The notes: generated by a model from the sequence alone, not told the origin. A stretch of 64,000 nucleotides of DNA from Callipepla californica brunnescens (GCA_023055505.1 JALIRH010000002.1:53691233-53755232), one strand, 5' to 3'; positions 26,301-37,239 are shown, numbered from the stretch's first letter. Numbers and translations are program-made.

Positions 26301-28245
26301 ATGCACACACTAGGTTTCGAATTTACAGAACTTTCAGCTTCAGCAGTTAGAGTTTCAGAACGTTTCCTAGCTCCAGCAGCAAAGCTCTTTGACATATTCC
26401 TATAAAGCAAAAGCTGTTAGTCACATCATTATACAATGAAGAAATGTTGGGGGTTGGACTAGATGGTCACCTCTAGAGGTCCCTTCCAACCCCTACAATT
26501 CTATGTACAGCTGAGGCAGGACAAATACATCACTTGGTAACTTATTAGTATCAGTTCACAATTATGAACAACTATCACCAAGTTAAATTCCCTGACATTA
26601 AGAAGATGGCAGATTTAAACTCATAGGTCTCTCTCCTCTGATTAATCCCTCATAGCAGCCACATAGGGATGGATGGTGCCACTCCATCAAATGCATTTGG
26701 ATTCAGTGGGTATCTATTAGACAGCTGCGTCACTGTTGGCACCAAAATCAAGCCCCAGGCAGACCCCTACACTAAATTCACAGACATTTCTGAGCTCTGC
26801 TAAGCTATTAAATGATATCAAACAGAACAATACTTTGAGATTTTCTCAAATGCTGTCAAGGCTCAAAAAAAAGAGTTCCCTTGACGTTACATCAAAACCA
26901 TATTTGAAACAAAACTACATTCTCATTTCATGTTTTTGCCTCCTAAAATACTAGCAACTCTGCAGGTGATAGCTCAACAGAAAGTGACAGTTCAAAAGAA
27001 GGTATCAGTGCTCTTATTGCTCAGTAATACAAAATAATTTGGACAGAATGGAGAAAGCAACTTTGCGTACATCTAACACAAAACCTTACAAACAAATCGG
27101 CAACACACTTCTTCTAGTTCTCTGGTAGAACAAACTTTGTTAAGTCTCGATCTGAGTATCTTCAAACCACTTGCACATTTTTGGAAAGAGTTTCATTTCA
27201 ATCAAGTCTTTACACTCAATACCCACTGATTCTGTGTGATTCCACAGAGCAGGCATGGCTGCCCGTTCATTCTATTACAGCACCATGATTTGTATTGCCA
27301 GCTGGCCTTTCAGCCCAACTGGTCAGCCCAACTGTGTATGTTACAGCACCACCTATCAATGCTGGAAAAGCAAAATAATCTAGTTTTGAAGCACATGGTT
27401 ACCACATATATTTAACACACACTGTACTTGATCTAAAATTAGTTTGTGCTCAGTGAAAAATAAAAACCATTAAAAAAGAACAGCTCTAACCTACACTGCC
27501 AACTGTGCCAAATAAAAAGTCCCTGAGTTTTAAGAGGAATTGTTAGAAAAATAATACAAAAAGAAACATACTTCATTTTGTATGTCAAACTCGAATAGAT
27601 AAGCAACATTAATAGCAACAGAACAGTAAACAGATGTCAAATACACCCTGAAGGTCAAGTAAACGCTTTACGGATGTGCCTTACAATTATCAAGTACACT
27701 TAGGAAATGAGACAGGGTACCAGTGTGAATGTGTTTGTAACAAACTGCACCATTCAAGAGCCGTTAAAAGGATTTAGAGCCAAATCCTGTTCAACAGCAG
27801 TCCAACTCCCTCTGTACCGACAGAGATGTTCTACCCTAGAGGCACAACAACCTCAACTGCTGTTCTGTTAGCTTTCAATTTGTAGGAGTCAGCTTTACAG
27901 CAGTATTTTCACTCATATACCCTGTAGTACTTGCAATGTGAACGCTGCCCTATTGTTTTGAAGCTGGCTAAGGAACAAACCTACTATCAACACCTGTCTG
28001 CTTTTCCAAACGTAGCAGTGTAACTGCAGATATACACCAGAACTCTGATTTCTGTTTCGCCCCTCATCTAACGACTCCAAAGTCGTCCTGAAAGGCGAGC
28101 AGGGAAGCCGTTACCTGAGCCCCGCGGCCCGGCCTGCCCGAGGAGCCACAACCGGGCAGAGGGAGCACGGCGGCCCGAGCCCGGCCGGAGCAGGAACCAC
28201 ACCTCGGCCACAGTGCCGCGGGGCCCGGCCGCGGGGCAACGCCAT
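11305..28245 (-). CDS. FBXO15: F-box only protein 15, ten coding exons
   Basis: Substrate-recognition subunit of an SCF (SKP1-CUL1-F-box) ubiquitin ligase. In mouse it is a well-known pluripotency marker and Oct4/Sox2 target. Coding exons, 5' to 3' on the minus strand: 28245-28115, 26399-26295, 24424-24320, 21891-21652, 21406-21197, 21044-20915, 19693-19611, 18699-18554, 14984-14860, 11574-11305. All introns have GT/AG ends, all phases join, and the total is 1,545 bases or 514 residues plus TGA; I recall about 510 for the long human form. The F-box is at residues about 79-118 and includes [16 protein letters not shown]. The C-terminal half matches the human protein closely, for example [18 protein letters not shown] and the end VNNWYGTNY. 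The start chosen is the GCCATGG-context ATG at 28245. A second in-frame ATG (codon 46, at 26395) would skip the Pro/Arg/Gly-rich N-terminus. Orthology is from recalled similarity. Confidence 0.95.
11575..14859 (-). other. FBXO15 last intron
   Basis: Intron of about 3.3 kb between the exon ending in GGCATTGTAAAG (14860) and the final exon (11574). It holds a CR1 3' end near 12850-12944 and an A-run on the plus strand at about 13639-13660. No other coding signal was seen. Confidence 0.75.
12850..12944 (+). mobile_element. CR1 LINE, short 3' end
   Basis: A remnant of the CR1 3' UTR: GACATGGTTTAGAGATGGGA, then GACTTAATGGTCTCGAGGTC, then TTTTGCAACCTAGACAG and a decayed ATTCTA tail. It lies inside an FBXO15 intron, antisense to that gene. 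Confidence 0.85.
15445..16030 (-). mobile_element. CR1 LINE, reverse-transcriptase segment
   Basis: The minus strand from 15846 to 15439 is open for 135 codons and reads as the C-terminal third of the CR1 reverse transcriptase. It shows [20 protein letters not shown], a [11 protein letters not shown] box, [12 protein letters not shown] and [10 protein letters not shown]. Upstream sequence to about 16030 matches the preceding CR1 coding region but is broken by stops. The copy is truncated at both ends, lacks the usual 3' tail and is not functional. It is in the same orientation as FBXO15. Confidence 0.88.
16929..16953. repeat. Poly(A)/(T) homopolymer
   Basis: An uninterrupted run of about 24-25 A on the plus strand in an FBXO15 intron. 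No retrogene body or target-site duplication is obvious next to it. Confidence 0.85.
20221..20261. repeat. Perfect 11-bp inverted repeat (hairpin)
   Basis: TTGTTAACACA at 20221-20231 is the exact reverse complement of TGTGTTAACAA at 20251-20261, with a 19-base loop. The loop side carries a direct repeat of CATTTCTG. It sits in FBXO15 intron 6 and has no recognised function. Confidence 0.8.
22541..22614 (+). mobile_element. CR1 LINE, short 3' end
   Basis: Contains the CR1 terminal block GGTTGGACTAGATGATCTCT followed by AGAGGTCCCTTCCAAACCCT and an ATTCTGTGA tail. It lies in FBXO15 intron 3, opposite to the gene. Confidence 0.88.
23310..23735 (+). mobile_element. CR1 LINE with internal deletion
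   Basis: The left part (about 23320-23410) corresponds to CR1 reverse-transcriptase coding sequence, reading [18 protein letters not shown]. It then jumps near 23415-23430 to the far 3' coding and UTR region, with AGAGGAGGACCACAAGAATG and AGGACAGGCTGAGAGAGCTG, ending near 23735 without a clean ATTCTATG tail. The middle of the ORF is missing. It lies in FBXO15 intron 3. Confidence 0.82.
24425..28114 (-). other. FBXO15 introns 1 and 2
   Basis: These introns flank the small second coding exon (26295-26399). Apart from a CR1 tail at 26446-26503 nothing was recognised. AT content rises sharply away from the CpG island. Confidence 0.65.
26446..26503 (+). mobile_element. CR1 LINE, short 3' end
   Basis: GGGGGTTGGACTAGATGGTC, then CCTCTAGAGGTCCCTTCCAA and an ATTCTATG end. 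It sits about 50 bases upstream, on the minus strand, of the acceptor of FBXO15 coding exon 2, so it lies close to the branch-point region of that intron. Confidence 0.88.
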
Positions 28246-28526
28246 GGCAACGGCCTGGAGTGGGGCGGGCTACGGGGAGCCGTGCCCCGAGTGGGGGACG
28301 GCCGAGGGACTCCCGGCGCGGGAAGGGGACGGAGCAGATCCAGGGGAGGGCTGTGAACAGAGGGCAGGACGCGGCCGTGGGCAGTCGAGCTGGTGTGGGG
28401 CAGCCCCGCCCACGGCACGGGGCGCACACGGCGGCGGCGTAGCGTCGCGCTCCGCCCCGGGGCGGGCATGGCGCTGGGCACGGCGGGCTCTGTAGTCCCT
28501 TCCCAGCGGCCGCCTCCTGCGGCGGG

Positions 28527-28531
28527 ATTGG
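28527..28531 (-). promoter_or_regulatory. CCAAT box (NF-Y type)
   Basis: ATTGG on the plus strand, CCAAT on the minus, inside the short interval between the divergent start codons. CCAAT boxes in this setting are common in bidirectional promoters. Confidence 0.5.
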
Positions 28532-28547
28532 GAGGGATGTAAGTTGA

Positions 28548-28560
28548 ACTACAGCTCCCA
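28548..28560 (+). promoter_or_regulatory. ZNF143/Staf-type element
   Basis: ACTACAGCTCCCA followed by GG matches the ACTACAnnTCCCA core of the ZNF143 motif typical of housekeeping and divergent promoters. A second ACTACA core lies on the minus strand near 28490-28495 (plus strand TGTAGT), giving an inverted pair about 55 bases apart. Confidence 0.6.
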
Positions 28561-28612
28561 GGCGCAGCGGAGACGCTCTCCCTTCACACCCCGAGAGATT
28601 TCCGCAACAACG

Positions 28613-28660
28613 ATGGCGGGGCGCGGCTGTCGGAGAGCGAAGGGCGGCGGGAGCTGCTGA
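28613..28660 (+). promoter_or_regulatory. Upstream ORF or YY1-type element before TIMM21
   Basis: CAACGATGGCGGGG resembles the YY1 core (AAnATGGCGG) often found just downstream of start sites. It is also an ATG with A at -3 and G at +4, and opens a 16-codon frame including TGA at 28658-28660. That frame is offset from the TIMM21 frame and ends 43 bases before its ATG. If transcripts start upstream of 28613 it would be a strong upstream ORF. Confidence 0.45.
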
Positions 28661-28703
28661 GAGCCGGGAGCGCTTCCCTCCCTCGGCTCCGTGTGCGCTC
28701 GGC

Positions 28704-31700
28704 ATGCTCCCCGCCTCCCTGGTGCGGGGCGGCGGGCGGCTGCGGGCCCCGCTGGGGCGGTGGGTGCTGGCGGGGCCGTGCTTCAGGTGGCTGCCGCCGG
28801 CCCGCGGCGGGGACGGGACCCTGAGCCCCGCCGGGCTCCGGCCCGGGGCCGCCATCTGCACGCGGGCGGGTGGGCTGAGCGCCGGGAAGGCCGGCGGGGA
28901 CGGCAAGCACGTGTCGGTGCGGAGAGATGAGAAAGAAGAAACGCTTCTGTCCGCTGTTGAGAAAGGTGAGGACGGGGAGCAGGTGGTTAAAGGCGCAGAG
29001 CCCCGATGCGCACCCAGCGCTCGGGAACTGCAGGAACCGCGACTTCCGAACTCCAGCGCAGCTTTCTTTGACGCTTTCGTGCTTTTCAGTGCACGCGTTG
29101 CACAGGCAGAACAGCTGTGTTGTGGCTTCTTCCAGCCGACTGGCTGATGTGCTTCAGTTGCATCCACGCGAGGGGTCATGTCTAGTAACCTCTCCGTTCC
29201 CTTTTTAACGGGAAAACCCATCACACGCAGCCCGTTTTGGTGCTATTTAACTAAGTTTGCTTCTAATAAATTGGCAGCATGCTCTGCCTGACACTGATGT
29301 CCTTATAGCAGCTGACGTTTTGGTTCTTTTCATTCATATCAGTAGTTGTTACTACACAGCCTACAAAATCCGAAATTAGAAAAACAATTGTAGAAAATAT
29401 CCTCAACCGATGGGAACACAGCAAGAAGAATGTTTTCTAATGTGTTCCCTTGCTAAAAGGCATGCTTTGTCACATGAGCAGTCTCTTCATCAAGTTTTTC
29501 AGATCAAATTACATCGTAAGTTGCAGGTGATGGGCTCAATAAATGAAATCATACTTCAGTCTAATACACTCATTCAGGAAAAAAGAAAAAACATTTTATC
29601 TACAGATATAAACATGTCCTTGAGAACAGAAGGCAGTCTGTGACCTCTTAGTGATGGAAGCTGTGGTTGGACTTTTTATTTCTGCCAACGTTATTTGAAC
29701 CGTAGACTAACAGAACGGTCTTTATGTTATAATAGTATACATTTTCACTTTCTATCCTGCTAACTTCCACATTGTTTTGTGTCTTATTTCAGTGAAAGAA
29801 GCTGGAAGAGACTTCACCTATCTGATCGTGGTGCTTGTTGGAATTGGTGTTACAGGTTATTATAAAAATTTTATTCCTTTTCAGAAGATACTTTTCATGA
29901 ATTCTGTCTAGTTCTTACTCCAGTTGTTTTTGCTTCTGTTACAGGTGGCTTGTTCTATGTGATTTTTAAAGAGCTATTCTCTTCTTCCAGTCCAAATAAG
30001 ATCTATGGAGACGCCTTAGAGAAATGCAGATCTCATCCTCAGGTTGGTCTTAAAGCTCATTGCCTTTCTTCAGATCACAAGCTTGCACCAGAAATCTCGC
30101 AAGCACACCTGCAGGATTGTCACCATGGTACTTAGTAATTGCCAACAAGACCTCCCAGAGTTGGGTCAGCTCCAAAGCCAGCCCTACAATAAGTGAAGTT
30201 AATACAGGCACTGAGCCTGAATGAATTAGTCTGCCAAAAGACAAGGGAGTGTACAACAACAGATGCAATTACAGCGTCTGCTATGACAGAGCGTGTGCTT
30301 ACAGAGGTATCTGCAGATCTGCTGATCAGGGAGGCACCTGGTTCCACTTACAGTTTATAGGTTTGGATTGATGACTTTTCCCTCAATGTAGTTATTCTGC
30401 TGTGATACTTCAGAAGTATTCTGTTGTCATATGAAGCACCGCATTAATAACCACAGATTTAATCTCTTCATTTTAAACAAGGTTAGCATTGTTGTGGTTA
30501 ACAGGAAGGGAGAAAGGGAACAGGCATCTGATCGATCACATAATGTGGGTATACATATAAACAAAAAACGGTCCAAAACTAGTCTCCAAAAGACACCTCA
30601 GGCAAAATAAAACAGCTGTCAAAAAAGTTGCCATGTGTGCTACTAAGGTTAGCCTAAATTGAAGAGACAAGTTGTTACTAGGAAAAATAATAATAATAAA
30701 AAAAAAAATTTAAAAAGACTGCTTTAAAACAAGTTTGCAGTATTAAAGCTTCTCTAGTGCTTATAAAACTACTCTTCCTTTCTAAACAATATTATGTTTA
30801 AAGCTAGGATAATTTGGTATGGCTTTTAGATCTGAAAAAGAAAGCTTGCATAAGCAGTGTTGTTTTTTAAATAAGATGAAGGAGAGATAAATTGCATTTT
30901 AGGATTTAAACAGTCAAATATCTCTTGAAAGATATGAGCAAATATTTCATGCTTTTTTTCCCCCCCTTTTCACACAAAACATCAGTAAAGTATAAAATAC
31001 ACAGTAAGAAAAGAGATTAGAATATCTTAATGTCAGAGGAAGATACAAATAGGATGTATTGCTAGGATTTATTGTAGTGATTTTTTTTTTTTTTTAACAA
31101 TTGCTTATAAAATGCCTGAAATAGAGTAATTTTTCCATGCAGTGTTTTCTTTCATAAACCCTTGCATTCTTCAAGCTCACAGGGGGTGGTTTTTTTTGTT
31201 TTTTTGAAAGATACATTCACAGGAGGGATGTGAGCTAGAATATCAGTTTGAATGTGATAGCTTCTGACAACTCAAACCTCTTTTCTCTTGTAGGTAATTA
31301 GTGTTTTTGGTGAACCCATTAAAGGCTATGGGGAAGCAACACGAAGAGGAAGACGACAGTTTGTCAGGTGCCATTTGCTGTTTGCTTTGTACAGATAATG
31401 CAACGAAGATATTCTGGATCACAACATAGAAAGCTAGAGCTTGGCTACTGAACTGTGTGACATACTCCTTGTTTTTACTTTGAGATTTTTTGCTGTACGT
31501 CTTGTGTGGCTCACACCCCTAAGCACAGGGCACATAGAATATAAAATGCCCATTCTTGTTCCTCAGTGGTCAGCGTGGTAAACGTAGAGCAGCTGCCTAC
31601 AAAAAACAAGTAGGATGAGCTGAAGAGTATAGCATAGAGACACAGCCATGGAACTGGGGAGCAGAGGTGAGGCTGAAGTCTACAGCCTGAAGTCCTTGAA

Positions 31701-32791
31701 TAGAATGGGGTTGTTCTCCAAAAAAATGAAGTTTTTCTTCTTATGAAATAACATTTCTGTGCGGAGAAAGTAGTAGAAATCTGCACAGGTTAGTTTAAAG
31801 TCAGGCTGCATCTAGCTGTGCAGGTTGTAGTTACCACTGAGACACTTGTTCTGAGCTGACACGCAACACTCAGTGACCATTGTTTTTATTACTTTCTGCT
31901 ACTTTAAGCCACATCTCTGCTGTGTATTTAGCAAGGACCACAGAAGAACGTTTTTGCCCCCCAGAAAAATAAAACCCCAAAAATGAAGCACATAGGAAAC
32001 TTGTCTTGATGTGATTTGACAAACCTAAAGTTGACAAAGCATTCATGATGTGTTTTGGCTTGGAAAATTAGAAGTGCCTAACAGGCCCAACCCCCCCCTC
32101 CCCCCCCCCCCCCCAGTAGCCCTGGTGTTATTTTTGTTTCCTAGACATCAGATTCTGAAGGTTCTTTAGAACAAATACAAAGAAATTCAAGAACCTTCAG
32201 TCATTTTATGGCTGTTGAGTTTTGTGGGGAGGATTGCAGTGAAGACATTTAAGTAACTCATCTGTTAACCATCAACTGCTAAGTAGTTCTCTCCTGACTT
32301 TCCACTACTCTTTATTGCCCACAGTAAAGCTTGGGAAGACAAGTCAAGAAGGAGCCCATGGTAGCATAAGGAATCCATGGGAATGCACTTTCTCACAAAC
32401 TATTAAAACAGCTCCTCTAAATAGGAAGAGGAAATTTAAAGTTTAACTACCTATCCTTGCTGGGTGGGTTGTTTGTTTTTTTTTTAATTTGCTTTGCTAT
32501 TTTTAGTCACATTGAATATGTGAAGGATGGACTGAAACATATGCGTTTGAAGTTCTATATTGAAGGCTCTGAACCAGGAAAGCAGGGAACAGTCCATGTG
32601 GAAGTGAAAGAGGTATGTGCAATTGCTCATACAGCTGACAAGGGTAATCGTAGATTTAAACTACCAAAGAGAAAAAACTCTTTTTTCCTTCATTACAGAA
32701 TCCCGAGAGAGGAAGATTTGATGTCCGTTACATATTTGTGGATGTTGACACCTATCCTAGAAGAACCATTGTCGTAGAAGACAACAGATAG
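28704..32791 (+). CDS. TIMM21: Mitochondrial import inner-membrane translocase subunit Tim21, six exons
   Basis: TIM23-complex subunit that links the outer-membrane TOM exit site to TIM23 and, in vertebrates, helps hand early respiratory-chain subunits to assembly intermediates (MITRAC). Exons: 28704-28965, 29793-29855, 29945-30042, 31294-31367, 32507-32612, 32699-32791. All have GT/AG borders and matching phases; total 696 bases or 231 residues. The Arg-rich, acid-poor N-terminus (about residues 1-65) fits a mitochondrial presequence. One membrane helix lies at residues about 95-116 ([20 protein letters not shown]). The intermembrane-space domain follows, with [39 protein letters not shown] and the C-terminal [11 protein letters not shown] recall 248 residues in human, the difference being in the poorly conserved presequence. 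Start: first ATG in frame with exon 2; its context is moderate. Confidence 0.96.
30043..32506 (+). other. TIMM21 introns 3 and 4
   Basis: Intron 3 (30043-31293) and intron 4 (31368-32506) flank the 74-base exon at 31294-31367. Intron 4 carries a long C-run at about 32090-32114. No other gene or repeat was recognised. Confidence 0.7.
32090..32116 (+). repeat. Poly(C) tract ending in CAG
   Basis: A C-run of about 25 bases with one T, followed directly by AGTAG, in TIMM21 intron 4. The opposite strand is a G-run able to form a G-quadruplex. The pyrimidine run plus CAG also resembles a splice acceptor, although the real acceptor lies at 32505-32506. Confidence 0.8.
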
Positions 32792-33151
32792 CCAATGATC
32801 AAAGCTCCTGCCTCATCTTACTGAGTATTTAATGATACTAGTTTAGCTAGTCTACACTTGAACTGTAGAGTGTTCTCAATTATATCTTTGGGGCTTTATA
32901 TCTATGCAGCTTTGGGGCTTTGTTACAGAAAGTAACCTCTCAGGGGCTCCATTAAAGACTTTTCTTAACGACAGATCCAGCATTCAAGGAAAAACCAATG
33001 AAAAACAGTACAGCCATTTCTTAGGGAAATACTTAGACATAGGAAAATGTCTCTTAATACTGTTTAATGCTGGACAGTATTTCTACACCTAAAAACTGAG
33101 GGTTAGGTGGGGAATTTGTCTTCCTTTGCTTGGGTTTCCTACTAGCTCTAC

Positions 33152-33157
33152 AATAAA
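33152..33157 (+). terminator. TIMM21 polyadenylation signal
   Basis: AATAAA about 360 bases after the TIMM21 stop codon. It is the first canonical signal on the plus strand in the 3' flank. A second AATAAA lies near 33343. Confidence 0.6.
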
Positions 33158-33159
33158 GA

Positions 33160-36100
33160 AAGTGATATTTTACATGTAGACAAACTGACTGTTTTCATTC
33201 TGGGTGCCTTAGTAAGTAACTATTTAAAATAAGAATGTGTGTTAGTGATTCAAGGGAGCTCTAGCTCAAATGCATCTAAGAATATAAATTGTGGAGGCCT
33301 ACATCCATGGCAGATAACTAAACAAAGACTTCAGTGTTTTAAATAAACAGCATCTGTACTATCTGCTCCTTTAAGGTCTGTCACTCTACTCCACTGTGTA
33401 ATGGAAGTGACATAGCTGCTCAGTGCTGCCAAAAGTTTTTCCATTAACATCACTAATCTACATCTTTGAGGAATTAGATTAATGTAGTTTTACCCCAAGT
33501 CAAAAGCACAGATCATGAGCAGTTTATCACTTGTGTTTCTTCACCAGTGCCACATGGCAGTTATCAAGCATAGTCCTCTGTATTAATGATCAGACCCAGT
33601 TGTGTCTTCCAAGCAGTGCCATCCAAAAACTTCAAAGCTTTAGCTTCCTACAATTAACCACTTTTAAACACCAGTAATGATTTTTTATTATGTGCCTTGA
33701 GCTTTTCAGTTCCCTAGTTATCAGTATGTTAAACGCATGCTGATGTTCAGTTATCAGCCCTTAGAACTGGTTCTTTTAATGGTACATTTGAAGTGTTCTA
33801 AACATACTATAGTACTTCCTTATACAATACTACAAGTGTTGTATGTAGATATTTAGTAATGCTTTACTGCCCTTCTACTCCTCAGTAAACTTGTCTGCAT
33901 AATCCTAACACACAATACTTAGATATGGATAGTTTTGCTTTCTGTTAAGCAGAACTGAGCTTACTAGAGCAGAATACAGCAAAGCAGCTACCAATCTCAA
34001 TCTGCAGTAAAGTGCAAGGTATTATTTTGGAGTTTCTACATTCTGTAGAATATAACTGACTTCTATCATTCAGGCCAAAGGGATTTTCACAAAACTTAAA
34101 ACATCAGCTGAGACTGGCCAGAGTGAGGCCATATCTGCCATTTTGGGCAGCGATAAACTTCTGGTTTCTTTTTATCAGGACTAAAAAGTTCACAACTTCA
34201 CTCAGTCAGAAGCTGGCGAAGTCAGCATGGGTCCCAATTGTAAGTATGAGAGATCACTGCGGTACTTTTTAAGAAGTAGTTCCAACAAGCTATTTTTTAC
34301 CTACAGTTACAGGCAACATTAATGTCAGTTTGGAAAGGTGTCTAAATAATGAAAGCAACTGACTCCTTCTCATGTTATTTTCATGAAAACAATAGTTAAT
34401 AGAACTACCTGATGTTTCTTATTCTTCCCAATTCTTGGCATTGCACTCTACCAAATTTTTCAGTACCTAACCCAATGCAGAAAAAAAAAAAAACAGAGGC
34501 TCTCATTGTTGCATTGTGAGCTGCTGCAGTACTGACTACCATGTTTACCTGTCAGCGTTTATGTCCAGTTGCTTTTTGTGTATATCATACAAGGCAGTTA
34601 CTAGAACAACCTCTGCAAGAGCTTTGTCAGTGGTGCAAGACAGCATCGGAAATACTGAAAGCAATGCAACTAGTCTAGTACTAAGCTCAGTAACCTGAAA
34701 CCTGTGTTTTACCTCAAAAAAATGTAATAGTTCTTCACTTTTTATGAAACAAGGCAATAGCAAAAAAAACAAAAAAAAACCCACACAGTTTGGACTAGAA
34801 AACTTGATGATATTTTTGCCACTTTATGAATTTCTATATAGTTTGGGGAAACAAAACAAAAACACACAAACCCCACCCCCCCCCCCCCCCACCCCCCCAG
34901 TAACAGGGAATTCCTAACATACACAAAAAAAAAAACTTTTTTAAAAGGGTTGTGTGAAAGACCTCTCTGAGAATGAGATCCCTGTTTGTCTGGCCACTGT
35001 GAAGCATCAGAACAGAAGTTATGAGTGTTGTTTGTAATGACTCCACACACTTGTCATACTTTGGCATTTGTGTCAAATTCCAATATTGTGCTTTCTAGCT
35101 AGGAATAAATACTACAGTTACAGATATCAGAAGAAGTCTTCGCAAAAATCAAAATAATGATGCTGTCTAGCACTCTTGGAACCAGACCAGACCCATAGCA
35201 GAAAAATGGAGACAGATTGTAAAAAAGGTTGGCAAAAGGATGAGACAAGTATCATTAAAAAGACATAGGTGGATGCAGAGACATTCACTATGCAGCTGAC
35301 CTCCATATAAACGTAGAGGTTTGCACATTGCTTTATGCAATGCACTTCAAGAAACTGGGTAATCCAGAGAATCAAGTCAGTCATGACTTTCAAGTCAAAT
35401 TTTGTTTAGGATGGCCCCAATACCACCAAGAAAACGTTTCTCCTGCTGTATTTACGCAGAGCTGTTTTCACTTCCACAACTCATCTTTCTCCTGTGGAGT
35501 TGCAGGAAAGCAAGTGGGTGGGTACATTTGCTCAAAGCTGCAGGACACAGCCATGCTGGCACCCTCTGTATATTTCATAACAAGCAAAACATTTCTCACA
35601 GGACAGAAAGAAGCTGCAGAGGAGGAATATATAAAAGCATCTTTGTTTATTATTCTGCTTGGTAAATAGCAGAACACTAGAGAAGTAGGGCAATGTGCGT
35701 CTTCAAAGACAGCCCTCTCAGGGTACACTCAGTCACACACAACTGAAGCTAAGGTTGAATTACAGAACCACGTGTGGTTAAGTGATAGTTATTTACAGAC
35801 TGATAACAGTACTTGTGACCCTATACCTGACACATTTTCTCCTGGATGCCATCCTTATTATCTGTAATCAGCTTCTGACATTTGCATAATTGTGATCAGC
35901 AGTGTTGGTTCTGTCTCAGAATCAACTGTGTAGCAGGAATTTGCAAAACATTCTTTGCTCTGCACCATCACATATAAATGGTGCAGGTACGCTTATATTT
36001 CTGTAGTGGCAAGGCACGTCTAAAGAAAACCACTGAAAGGCTGACAATATGCTTGATGCAATTAAGGCAACAGAAGGGAAATAGCAGAAGAAATCCATCT

Positions 36101-37239
36101 TTACATAGGCTATAGATAATTAGCATTTTTAACTCAGACAAAGGACAAGCATGTAGAAGAAAAGGTTTCCAATCTCAGCGGAGAAATGCTTTTGAGGGCC
36201 TTTTTTCCACTAAAATCTCTTCAGCAAAGGAAAACAAAAAGGAACTTTACAGCTTAAGATCTTTTCCTTCCAGCTAGCAACCTGTAATCAGTGAGAGACT
36301 ATTTAAGCTCCATGAGATTTCAAGGGTGCTAAGGTAACTTAAATGGTATAATTCAGTTTAGCTGCAAAAATAAGTTCTTGTTAAGACAGAAGCCTTCTAG
36401 GAACTAGTTATTTCTTGGCCTGGATAAGTGGAAAGTGTTAACTGGGAGGTTTGATTTCACTTTTTGTTCCAAACATGGTGGGTTGCACCTACACATAATA
36501 AATATTTCAGTGTTTCTTTTTTAGAGCTCCTTCTTCTTCAGGGAAGCACAAAATTATAGCATATGCCAGTTATTTTCTGAAGTGAAACTGTCGTGTTATT
36601 GTGGAAAAGTCAATACCAGGAAGCCAGAGCCAAAACAATGATATTTTCATGAAAATTAAACATACAAACTCCTGATTGTTGTAGAGTTAGTAAAAATAAC
36701 TATGCTCAAAACCTGGTTCTCCTTCAGAAAATGGAAATATCATTCCCAAGATATATGGTGCTGTTTTTTTTTTTTTTTTTTCCAATAAATTTTATGTCAC
36801 ACTAAACAAAAGTTATTTGAGGCAGGTGTACAACTTGCTCTTAACATCTCATCCCTCATCTTTGTGCATATACTATGGGCAACCCACATCCTTCACAGTA
36901 AGATTAAAACTACACCATTATCCATACAGCTTCTGAGCCTGGGTTCTACATTTGTGCACGTAGAGGATTGTGACAAAAAAGAAATACAACTTCAGGAAAT
37001 TAATTTCATTAAAACTTGAAGATACCAAAAACGACCACCTAGCCACTGTTTAATTAGGATTCAGTAGAAAGAAGCTCACGCAAACAAAACCAGAATTCCA
37101 GTTGGGATAGAAAAACATAATGCTATAACAGGATGGGAAGCACCACAAAAATAGTGGGGTAGCAAAGTCTCTGGCTACAGCAAATGAGAACAAGTCCAAA
37201 TACAGAGCCACAGAAGAGAAATCACTACTTACTTTCAGA
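33160..37239. other. Intergenic DNA, no gene recognised
   Basis: 3' flank of TIMM21. Apart from a poly(C) tract at 34871-34899 and a T-run at 36766-36781 no feature was identified. None of the open frames here has recognisable protein content. Confidence 0.6.
34871..34899. repeat. Poly(C)/poly(G) tract
   Basis: A nearly pure C-run broken by two A residues and ending in CAG. The minus strand has four or more G-runs with one-base interruptions, a strong G-quadruplex candidate. Confidence 0.85.

Larger units (their letters stand above)
28060..28965. promoter_or_regulatory. CpG-island bidirectional promoter of FBXO15 and TIMM21
   Basis: A sharp shift to GC- and CpG-rich sequence covers both first exons. 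The two start codons (28245 minus, 28704 plus) are 458 bases apart and diverge. The interval has no obvious TATA box. It carries GC boxes, an inverted CCAAT box (ATTGG, 28527-28531), a ZNF143-type element (28548-28560) and an ATGGCGG element (28613). Transcription start sites cannot be placed from sequence. Confidence 0.85.

Noticed and set aside
28704..29147. 147-codon plus-strand frame as a single-exon gene
   Set aside because: Its first 87 codons are TIMM21 exon 1. It only continues by reading past the good donor GTGAGG at 28966.
28064..29224. 386-codon open frame on the minus strand across the CpG island
   Set aside because: GC-rich DNA is stop-poor. The frame runs antisense through TIMM21 exon 1 and does not join FBXO15 exon 2 in the correct phase.
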